This document shows positions 1-5,683 of a stretch of 10,388 nucleotides of DNA, in pieces. The notes under the pieces were generated by a model, which ran no database searches, had not been told where the DNA came from, and was given only the letters and a program-made list of their open reading frames with translations. The stretch comes from Gp13-AA77 sp035946575 (lineage in GTDB: Bacteria > Acidobacteriota > Terriglobia > UBA7540), in contig DASYZG010000016.1 in the NCBI GenBank assembly GCA_035946575.1, positions 1 to 10,388 on the forward strand, in the 5' to 3' direction. Both the position numbers and the translations under genes were made by a program. Position 1 is the first letter of the stretch. Each line of letters starts with the position of its first letter.

Positions 1-87
1 CGACTGATTCATCACCATGTCCGGCGGCTCGGCAGGCTGGGTATTCGCGTCCGCTCGCTGGACCTCGCCCAAACCCCGAAGGCATAG
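1..87 (+). CDS. possible C-terminal tail of an upstream gene (partial, unrecognised)
   Basis: The reading frame starting at base 1 is open until a TAG at 85-87 and gives 28 residues rich in Arg, His and Leu (ending SLDLAQTPKA). Third codon positions are mostly G or C, as in the real genes of this window, which is the only support. I do not recognise a family. In many dcw clusters a murB, murC or ddl gene precedes ftsQ, but nothing here identifies it as one of these. A chance open frame is quite possible, since the opposite strand is also open over this stretch. Confidence 0.2.
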   Translation, partial: RLIHHHVRRLGRLGIRVRSLDLAQTPKA

Positions 88-501
88 AGAACCATATTGC
101 AGAATCAACGACATACACGAATTTTCGAAGGAATCAACAAATCGGTATCGGCGCGGAGCCCCAAATACCGGAATCGAGTGCTGAATTCGGGCAGGTTGAC
201 ACCCGATCAGGCTTTGGGTGGAAGCGGCGACGCGGATCACCCAGAGATTCTGCGGAGAGGGTAAAAATCGGGAAAATGAAGCTAAGAAGTTGCTGAAAAT
301 AAAAGAGATACCGTTTTTCATGGGGGTGGAATCCAAAAGGCTTATGAAAACAAACAACTTAGCTATTCTGAGCCAAGAAGTTATTTGATGGGCAAGGGCT
401 TATGTCGTTTTGAATGGCCCTAAAAGGCTTTGCCGCGAATGCGGCAGCGACACCGCCGTTACAGCGTTCTTCGGTGACGAGAAGTTCTTCGCGGGACAAC
501 T
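88..501. other. gene-free AT-rich stretch upstream of ftsQ
   Basis: No convincing gene is seen. The part from about 240 to 415 is clearly more AT-rich than the flanking genes. It holds only tiny frames: a 14-codon ORF at 344-388, followed with a TGATG overlap by an 11-codon ORF at 388-423. A weak hairpin pairs 143-148 (CGGTAT) with 165-170 (ATACCG), and another pairs 432-436 with 441-445; neither has a T-run. A TTGACA at 196-201 lacks a matching -10 box. The promoter for ftsQ probably lies here but cannot be fixed by eye. Confidence 0.5.
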
Positions 502-1389
502 ATGGCGTACGATTCTGGACCCGACGGAAGGATGGTCGACGGCGACTCCGTGTACCGCCGTCGTTCGAAGACTCTGTTGGTCTCACGACGGAATTCAGGC
601 TGGCGGCTGCGCCGCGTCGCTCGTGCCGTGGCCTGGGGCTTGATTACAGTGATCCCGGCGGCCGCCCTCCTGGGGTTTGCCGCCTGGTACGTCATGCACG
701 CGCCGGACTTTGACCTGCCCGGCGCGGACGGCGTGATCCTGACCGGAAATCGTTACGTCCAGCCTGCTGAAGTGGCCAGCGCTGTGGGCGCCGGCGCGCA
801 GCCGAACATCTTTGGCATCCGGCTTGGCGAAGCCCGGGCTGAAATCGAAGCCATACCCTGGGTGCGATCCGCGACCTTGCGGCGCGTCTATCCGAATCAT
901 CTGCTGGTCGAGATCACTGAGCGCAAGCCGGTGGCCTACGTGAATCTGCAGGGGACGCTGAAGCTGGTGGATGCCGAGGGTGTGATCCTGGAGAAGCCGG
1001 CCCAGGGCTCGTTTGACTTTCCGGTGATCACCGGCATTGATCCGGCGATGTCCGCCGCCGACCGCAAAGCGCGCCTTGCCCTTTTCGACCGATTCGCGCA
1101 AGAATTGAATGCGCAGGCTTCGGGGGCGGGATGGTTGGTTTCCGAGGTTGATCTTGCCGACGACGGAGACCTTGTTGCCGTGCTGGCCCAGGGCCGAGAG
1201 ACGATCAAAGTCCACTTCGGCAAACAGGATTTTGGTGAGCGCTTCCGGACTCTGGTAGCGCTGCTGCCCGAGGTTCAGAGGACCACTCCGGCCATCGACT
1301 CCGTCGATTTGCGCTACCGTGGGCAGTTGGTGGTCAACCCCAGGGAGCCCGCGACGAATCAACCGGCAGAGCAGGCCGCCCGGCGCTAG
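502..1389 (+). CDS. ftsQ: cell division protein FtsQ (DivIB/FtsQ family)
   Basis: FtsQ is a bitopic inner-membrane divisome protein that links early Z-ring proteins to the later FtsB/FtsL/FtsW/FtsI complex. The 295-residue product has the family layout: a basic cytoplasmic N-terminus (about 1-42, rich in Arg), one membrane segment (about 43-64), then a periplasmic part. The periplasmic part starts with a POTRA-like domain (about 70-142, 'ILTGNRYVQPAEV' to 'LLVEITERKPVAYV') and continues into the FtsQ beta domain ('LVDAEGVILEKP'). The length is usual for the family. The first ATG after the upstream in-frame stop at 475-477 is 502, with a weak GGGA upstream; ATG 532 (residue 11) is an alternative. 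It lies directly before ftsA and ftsZ in the standard dcw order, which makes the call secure. The C-terminal tail is Ala/Pro/Glu-rich and probably disordered. Confidence 0.93.
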   Translation: MAYDSGPDGRMVDGDSVYRRRSKTLLVSRRNSGWRLRRVARAVAWGLITVIPAAALLGFAAWYVMHAPDFDLPGADGVILTGNRYVQPAEVASAVGAGAQPNIFGIRLGEARAEIEAIPWVRSATLRRVYPNHLLVEITERKPVAYVNLQGTLKLVDAEGVILEKPAQGSFDFPVITGIDPAMSAADRKARLALFDRFAQELNAQASGAGWLVSEVDLADDGDLVAVLAQGRETIKVHFGKQDFGERFRTLVALLPEVQRTTPAIDSVDLRYRGQLVVNPREPATNQPAEQAARR

Positions 1390-1491
1390 GTTCCGGCGTG
1401 CAGCGAGCGTCTTCCAGCCGGCGTGTCGGAACAACTTGGTTCGCGGGGCGACCGGTGAAGGCCGGCGTTGCTTCGCGCCACTCTCAGGCTC

Positions 1492-2709
1492 ATGGCGCGC
1501 AAACTCCCATACGTCGCAGGCCTCGATCTTGGCGACAGCAAGACCTGCGTGGTGGTCTGCCGGGCCGACGATCGAAACAAGCTCCACTTGCTGGGCGTCG
1601 GAGCGGCGGAGTCCCGAGGCTGGCGTCGCGGCGCCATCAATGATTTTGACTCCGCGGTGCTCGCCATCAAGAAGGCGGTGGAGGCGGCCGAGGATGCGGC
1701 GGGCTTTTCCATCGACACCGTCTACACCGGCGTGGGCGGTCTCGAACTCAAGGGCGTCAACTCGACGGGCGCCATCAGCCTGGGCGCACACGGAAGGCAG
1801 GTAGCGCCCGACGACATCCGCAGGGTCTTCGAGGTCGCCCAGGGCATTCCGCTTCCGGCTGACCGCAGACTGCTGCACGCGGAGCGTCAGGAATACCTGC
1901 TGGATTCGCAGAACGGCATCCGTAACCCCATCGGCATGGTCGGCACGCGGCTCGAGGTAAATGTTCACCTGGTAACAGCCTCAACCATCGCGCACGAGAA
2001 CCTGGTGACGGCCGTGAATCGCGCCGGAATCGAAGTGAGGGACACGGTCCTCGAACCGCTGGCGGCGGCGGAAGCGTGCCTCGGCCCCGATGAGCGTGAA
2101 CTCGGTGTCGGACTGCTCGATATCGGACGCGGCTCGTCGGAGTTCGTGATCTACCACGAGGGCAGCCTGCGCCATACGGCGGCCATACCCGTCGGGGGAG
2201 AGTTTTTCACCAACGACGTTGCCGTGGGTTTGCGGACCCCTGTGCCCGAGGCTGAACGGTTGAAGCTCTCGTGGACGGATAGCAGGTCCTCCGAGTCGGA
2301 AGACAGCTTCGAAGTGCCGAGCGTGGGTGGGCGGCCGCCGCGCGTCGTCAACACGGGAATGCTGGGCGAAATCCTGGAGCCCAGGGAGGAGGAGCTGGTT
2401 GAATTGGTCCAGGCAGAACTGGCCCGCGCGCACTTTGACCGGGCGCTCGGCGCGGGACTGGTGCTGGTCGGCGGCGGCGCCAAGTTGGCGGGCCTCGCGG
2501 CCATGGCGGAGCGTGCCCTGGAAATGCCCGTCCGGCTCGGCGAGCCCTCCGGAATCGAGGATCTGGGCGACCCGTTGCTCGATCCGGCATATGCCGCCGT
2601 CGTGGGTCTCGTCCTTTACGGCAATCGTCAGCGCGCGCTCGATGGCGCGCGGCAACCAGGGTGGCGTGAGCGGTGGAAAGGTCTGTTTGGCGGCGAGAAG
2701 GCAAGTTGA
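1492..2709 (+). CDS. ftsA: cell division protein FtsA
   Basis: FtsA is an actin-like ATPase that ties FtsZ filaments to the inner membrane and recruits later divisome proteins. The 405-residue product has the actin/HSP70 fold motifs: phosphate-1 near residues 9-22 (GLDLGDSKT), phosphate-2 at 210-218 (DIGRGSSEF) and the adenosine motif at about 324-334 (VLVGGGAKLAG). The segment between the first two motifs fits the SHS2/1C domain. The last 16 residues (GWRERWKGLFGG and following) look like the amphipathic membrane-targeting helix. The phosphate-2 loop departs from the usual DIGGGTTD form, with Arg in place of the middle Gly. I chose ATG 1492 because MARKLPYVAGLDLG begins where family members normally begin. 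A TTG at 1468 with a better-placed AAGG would add eight residues. A 102-bp gap separates it from ftsQ. Confidence 0.92.
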   Translation: MARKLPYVAGLDLGDSKTCVVVCRADDRNKLHLLGVGAAESRGWRRGAINDFDSAVLAIKKAVEAAEDAAGFSIDTVYTGVGGLELKGVNSTGAISLGAHGRQVAPDDIRRVFEVAQGIPLPADRRLLHAERQEYLLDSQNGIRNPIGMVGTRLEVNVHLVTASTIAHENLVTAVNRAGIEVRDTVLEPLAAAEACLGPDERELGVGLLDIGRGSSEFVIYHEGSLRHTAAIPVGGEFFTNDVAVGLRTPVPEAERLKLSWTDSRSSESEDSFEVPSVGGRPPRVVNTGMLGEILEPREEELVELVQAELARAHFDRALGAGLVLVGGGAKLAGLAAMAERALEMPVRLGEPSGIEDLGDPLLDPAYAAVVGLVLYGNRQRALDGARQPGWRERWKGLFGGEKAS

Positions 2710-2747
2710 TCGTACCGTCGGGAGCGCGTGGCATAGACTGGCGGAAT

Positions 2748-2786
2748 CAGCGGCGCACCGGGCAGGGGGACCGGTGCTGCCGCCTG
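2748..2786 (+). promoter_or_regulatory. strong RNA hairpin in the ftsA-ftsZ spacer
   Basis: Bases 2748-2761 pair with 2771-2786, giving about 14 base pairs interrupted by two single-base bulges (T2778, and one C at 2784) around a 9-nt loop (2762-2770). The core GCACCGG/CCGGTGC is perfect. No T-run follows, so this is not an intrinsic terminator. It sits 16 nt before the ftsZ ribosome binding site (GGGAGG, 2803-2808). It could be an mRNA stability or processing element that lets ftsZ be expressed above ftsA. The structure is seen directly in the sequence; its role is inference. Confidence 0.5.
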
Positions 2787-2812
2787 GATCAAGGGCCCCC
2801 AAGGGAGGAAGA

Positions 2813-4012
2813 ATGGCTGAATTTGACGACGAGGGTGGACTGCGATTGGACTTTTCTGACGAGAACGTCCACGGCGCCCGAATCAAGGTGATCGGTGTGG
2901 GCGGTGGTGGCGGCAACGCCGTGAATCGCATGATTGCGGCGCAGTTGGAAGGCGTGGAGTTCATGGTGGCCAACACCGATCTCCAGGCCCTGGGCGTGTC
3001 GCAGGCGCCCGTCAAGATCCAACTCGGGGCCAAACTTACCAAGGGGTTGGGGGCCGGCGCGAATCCGGACGTGGGCCGGCGCGCCGCGCTGGAGGATACG
3101 GAGAAGATCATCGAATCGCTGGAAGGCGCGGACATGGTCTTTATCACGGCGGGACTCGGCGGAGGGACGGGCACCGGCGGCGCTCCCATTGTGGCCGGTT
3201 TGGCGCGCGAACTGGGTGCGCTCACCGTCGCGGTGGTCACCAAGCCTTTTGCGTTCGAGGGGAAACGCCGCATGATGCAGGCCGAGCAAGGCCTGGCCGA
3301 GCTGAGCGAGCATGTCGATACCGTAATCTGTATTCCCAACGAGCGCCTGATGCAATTCGTTGATAAGGGGACCAGCTTTTTCGAGGCGTTTCGCATTGCC
3401 GACGACATCCTGCGCCAGGGCGTACAGGGCATCTCCGACATCATCACCATCACCGGCATCATCAATCGCGACTTTGCTGACATCAAGACCATCATGGAAG
3501 GCATGGGCTACGCTGTGATGGGAACTGCCACGGCCAGCGGTGAAGGACGCGCGGTCTCGGCCACCCGTCAGGCGATCGAGAGCCCCCTGCTTGAAGACGC
3601 GTCCATCAATGGCGCGCACGGTATCCTGCTGAACCTCACGGGTTCCAGCCACCTGACGCTGCACGAGGTCCACGAAGCCTCCACGATCGTGCAGCAGGCG
3701 GCGGCCGAGAATGCCAACATCATCTTTGGCGCTGTCCTCGACGAGTCCATGGGCGATGCGGTCAAGGTGACGGTGATAGCCACCGGCATCAAGAGCGAGA
3801 AGATGGGCCTTTCACGGCCGCCATCGGTCACCATGGCTGCCAAGAACGTCCAGCAGAGCCTGCGTAACGCGGTACAGAAGAAGTGGGAAAAGCCGGCCGC
3901 GCCCCCGGTTGAGCCCGCTCCCGCGCCGGTGGAAGCGATCCCCGAGGCGCCAGCCGATGACTTGGAAATTCCGGCTTATTTGCGGCGGCGCAAGGTGGAG
4001 GGATTGCCATAG
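2813..4012 (+). CDS. ftsZ: cell division protein FtsZ (tubulin-like GTPase)
   Basis: FtsZ polymerises with GTP at mid-cell into the Z-ring, the scaffold of the divisome. The 399-residue product carries the diagnostic features. The N-terminal nucleotide-binding Gly loop is at 28-35 (GVGGGGGN). The tubulin signature GGGTGTGG is at 116-123. A T7 synergy loop (NRDFADIKT) holds the acidic residues needed for GTP hydrolysis at the subunit interface. A short Pro/Ala linker follows, then the conserved C-terminal peptide at about 382-395 (DDLEIPAYLRRRK), which binds FtsA and other partners. The linker is short. The start is well supported: ATG 2813 follows a GGGAGG ribosome binding site with a 4-nt gap. 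No terminator is seen after the stop; a new promoter starts 14 nt later. Confidence 0.98.
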   Translation: MAEFDDEGGLRLDFSDENVHGARIKVIGVGGGGGNAVNRMIAAQLEGVEFMVANTDLQALGVSQAPVKIQLGAKLTKGLGAGANPDVGRRAALEDTEKIIESLEGADMVFITAGLGGGTGTGGAPIVAGLARELGALTVAVVTKPFAFEGKRRMMQAEQGLAELSEHVDTVICIPNERLMQFVDKGTSFFEAFRIADDILRQGVQGISDIITITGIINRDFADIKTIMEGMGYAVMGTATASGEGRAVSATRQAIESPLLEDASINGAHGILLNLTGSSHLTLHEVHEASTIVQQAAAENANIIFGAVLDESMGDAVKVTVIATGIKSEKMGLSRPPSVTMAAKNVQQSLRNAVQKKWEKPAAPPVEPAPAPVEAIPEAPADDLEIPAYLRRRKVEGLP

Positions 4013-4025
4013 TCGCGGAGTTCGG

Positions 4026-4054
4026 TTGACAGAGTTACAGTGTGTCTTTATAGT
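4026..4054 (+). promoter_or_regulatory. sigma70-type promoter of the peroxiredoxin-kinase-STAS unit
   Basis: A perfect -35 box TTGACA (4026-4031) is followed, after exactly 17 nt, by TATAGT (4049-4054), five of six matches to the -10 consensus. Transcription would start near 4061, leaving a leader of about 20 nt with a GAGGTGG ribosome binding site (4072-4078) before ATG 4082. This is the best promoter visible in the window. It separates the downstream unit from ftsZ, although read-through from the dcw operon is also possible because no terminator lies between. Confidence 0.75.
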
Positions 4055-4081
4055 CCTGTAGCTTACAATTTGAGGTGGGAT

Positions 4082-4648
4082 ATGAAGCGTGGACTGATTT
4101 TTCTGGCTGCATTAGCGCTGGCGGCGGGTCTGGCGGCGGCGCAGAAACCCGTGATCGCGCACACGAATCTGAAGGTTGGGGAGCCGGCGCCTGACTTCAC
4201 GCTGCTCAGCGACCAATGGCAGCCCGTCAAGTTGAGCGACTTCCGCGGCAAGGAGAACGTAATCCTGGCTTTCTATGTGCTCGCCTTCACACCCGGGTGA
4301 ACGAAGGAACTTCAGGCCTATCAGGCTGATTTGGCCAAACTGAAAGCAAGCGACACGGCGGTGTTCGGCGTCAGCATTGACAGCCCTGCGGCCAACGCGG
4401 CATTCGCCAAGCAAATCGGAGTCACGTTTCCGTTGCTCAGCGACATGAATCGCGACGTCATGGTGAAATACGGCATACTCGACCACTTTGACAAGTATGC
4501 GAGCCAGGGCGTGAAGGCGGAATGGGCGCGCCGCACGACCTTCGTGATCAACAAGCAGGGCGTCATTCAGCACATCGACGAGGGAAGCGATGCCGTCAAT
4601 CCCAACACCGCGGTCACCTTTTGTACGACGATGGGGGCAAAATCGTAG
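4082..4648 (+). CDS. exported peroxiredoxin with selenocysteine (in-frame TGA at 4298-4300)
   Basis: This is a thiol-peroxidase of the AhpC/TSA-Prx class, which reduces hydrogen peroxide and organic peroxides. Read through the TGA, the protein has 188 residues. Residues 1-20 form a signal peptide (MKRG, then a Leu/Ala-rich core, AAA). The Prx fold starts at VGEPAPDFTLLSD (32-44). The active-site loop is VLAFTPG-Sec73-TKEL, with Thr70 three residues before position 73, as in the T-x-x-C motif. FGVSIDSP (95-102) and FPLLSD (116-121) follow, and the conserved Arg region is RRTTFVINKQG (150-160). The usual active-site Pro seven residues before the catalytic residue is Val66 here. The only cysteine is Cys181, near the C-terminus, a possible resolving partner. 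A SECIS-like hairpin follows the TGA. ATG 4082 has a GAGGTGG site; a GTG at 4040 in the same frame lies inside the promoter. The alternative is a nonsense mutation or sequencing error at a Cys codon, but its exact position, the intact frame beyond it and the hairpin argue for Sec. Confidence 0.85.
4298..4346 (+). promoter_or_regulatory. bacterial SECIS element directing Sec insertion at UGA 4298-4300
   Basis: Downstream of the UGA, 4311-4314 (UUCA) pairs with 4341-4344, and 4315-4318 (GGCC) pairs with 4333-4336. After an unpaired U4319, 4320-4323 (AUCA) pairs with 4327-4330 (UGAU), closing a GGC loop at 4324-4326. The loop starts 23 nt after the UGA. Known bacterial SECIS elements have an apical loop with a G in its first positions at roughly 16-37 nt from the UGA, so this fits. 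From memory, the top of the E. coli fdhF element reads CAGGUCUG with a bulged U four base pairs below the loop; here it is CAGGCUG with U4319 in the same relative place. SelB binding is inferred. Confidence 0.7.
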
Positions 4649-4678
4649 AAGAGCAAGGCTGGGATCGAACGGACACGT

Positions 4679-5164
4679 ATGAGTGCTGACGCCAGCGTCG
4701 TCGAAGTGGTTTACGAGAGCGACCTGAAGAACGTGGAAGCGGCCGAAGAACTGGTGCATCGCGTGCTCTCCAGCCTGAACTTCGACGAAGAGGAACAGCA
4801 CAAGATCGGCATGGCCGTGCATGAGTCGATGATCAACGCCATCTGGCACGGCAATCGGAGTGATCCGGCCAAGCGGGTCTGGCTGCAGTTCCTGATTTAC
4901 GAGGATCGGCTCGAGATCAAGATTCGCGATCAGGGCGCGGGCTTCGATATCAGCAGTGTCCCTCATCCCCTGGAGCCGGATAATCTGCTGAAGATATCCG
5001 GCAGGGGCATTTTTTTGATCCGCTCGTTCATGGACGACTTCCAGGTGAAGAACGTCCCCGGAGAGGGAACCGAAGTCACACTGGTCAAGCGGAGAACTCC
5101 CAATACGGAACTAAATCAAGGAGGATTGCACCGTGAGCATGAAGGCCACAATACGCCAGGTTAA
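4679..5164 (+). CDS. RsbW/SpoIIAB-like anti-sigma serine kinase (HATPase_c_2)
   Basis: This is a small stand-alone GHKL ATPase of the partner-switching class. In known systems it binds a sigma factor or other target and phosphorylates a STAS-domain antagonist. The 161-residue product shows the full Bergerat fold set: N box at 49-59 (ESMINAIWHGN, with Glu49 and Asn53), G1 box at 84-89 (DQGAGF) and G2 box at 108-110 (GRG). There is no membrane segment, so it is cytosolic. The last 20 or so residues lie beyond the domain and run over the start of the next gene by 32 bp, implying translational coupling. It begins 30 nt after the peroxiredoxin stop with no terminator between, so the two are probably co-transcribed. 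The sigma factor or other target is not in the window. Confidence 0.85.
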   Translation: MSADASVVEVVYESDLKNVEAAEELVHRVLSSLNFDEEEQHKIGMAVHESMINAIWHGNRSDPAKRVWLQFLIYEDRLEIKIRDQGAGFDISSVPHPLEPDNLLKISGRGIFLIRSFMDDFQVKNVPGEGTEVTLVKRRTPNTELNQGGLHREHEGHNTPG

Positions 5165-5492
5165 CGCCGTCACCGTCGTGGACTTGAGCGGCAGAATCAC
5201 GCTGGGCGAGGGATGCACGCAGCTGCGGGAGCTCATCCGCGACCTGTTGAGCAAGGGGCACAACAAGCTCCTGCTGAACCTGGCGGACGTCACCTATATC
5301 GACAGCTCGGGAATCGGCGAGCTGGTCAGCGGCTTTACCGCGGTATCGAACCAGGGCGGCCAGTTGAAGCTCCTGAACCTGACCAAGAAAGTGCACGATC
5401 TTCTGCAGATCACCAAGCTGCTGACCGTCTTTGACGTCCACGAGGACGAAGCCAAGGCGGTGGCCAGCTTCGACAAGGGTGCCGTCGCCTGA
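5133..5492 (+). CDS. STAS-domain anti-sigma factor antagonist (RsbV/SpoIIAA-like)
   Basis: This is a single-domain STAS protein. When unphosphorylated, such proteins sequester the RsbW-type kinase and free its target. The 119-residue length is usual for the family. The conserved phosphorylation loop is YIDSSGIGELV at 55-65, with the phosphoacceptor expected in Ser58-Ser59. The N-terminal strand VTVVDLSGRITLGEG is also typical. The start is GTG 5133, which lies 8 nt after a strong AAGGAGG (5118-5124); the in-frame ATG two codons later is too far from it. The ribosome binding site is inside the kinase gene, so the two are likely translated together. The order kinase-then-antagonist is the reverse of the B. 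subtilis rsbV-rsbW and spoIIAA-spoIIAB operons. A terminator follows at 5560-5583. Confidence 0.88.
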   Translation: MSMKATIRQVNAVTVVDLSGRITLGEGCTQLRELIRDLLSKGHNKLLLNLADVTYIDSSGIGELVSGFTAVSNQGGQLKLLNLTKKVHDLLQITKLLTVFDVHEDEAKAVASFDKGAVA

Positions 5493-5559
5493 CCGCGGTC
5501 GCGATCGCCCCGCCCTATCCTTCCTGCTGCCAAGTCCACCGGCGCCTGCGATGGCTCGC

Positions 5560-5583
5560 GGCGCCAGTGGCGCCTTCTTTTTT
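5560..5583 (+). terminator. Rho-independent terminator after the STAS gene
   Basis: A perfect 6-bp stem GGCGCC (5560-5565) / GGCGCC (5569-5574) with loop AGT is followed by TTCTTTTTT (5575-5583). A third copy of GGCGCC at 5541-5546 could form an alternative pairing. It closes the peroxiredoxin-kinase-STAS unit. Confidence 0.85.
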
Positions 5584-5683
5584 AGGCCCAGAAACATTTC
5601 CCGCGCTCCGACCCATCCAGGCAGCGAGGTTAACACTTGGTGCGCCCCTTGCGTCAATGACGAGTGCGCAGGAGCGCCGCGTG

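Noticed and set aside
196..201. TTGACA as a -35 box upstream of ftsQ
   Set aside because: No -10-like hexamer lies 16-18 nt downstream.
414..713. 99-codon open frame beginning before ftsQ
   Set aside because: It overlaps the well-supported ftsQ in another frame, lacks a ribosome binding site and shows no recognisable pattern.
595..1968. 457-codon open frame on the minus strand across ftsQ and ftsA
   Set aside because: Antisense shadow of GC-rich coding sequence; no family pattern, Arg/His/Gly-rich composition, and two well-supported genes lie on the plus strand.
1981..3504. 507-codon open frame on the minus strand across ftsA and ftsZ
   Set aside because: Shadow of ftsA and ftsZ, whose motifs are unmistakable on the plus strand.
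4331..4648. A separate 105-codon gene starting at TTG 4331 after the TGA
   Set aside because: It has no ribosome binding site, begins in the middle of the Prx fold, and is in the same frame as the upstream part. One read-through protein explains both halves.
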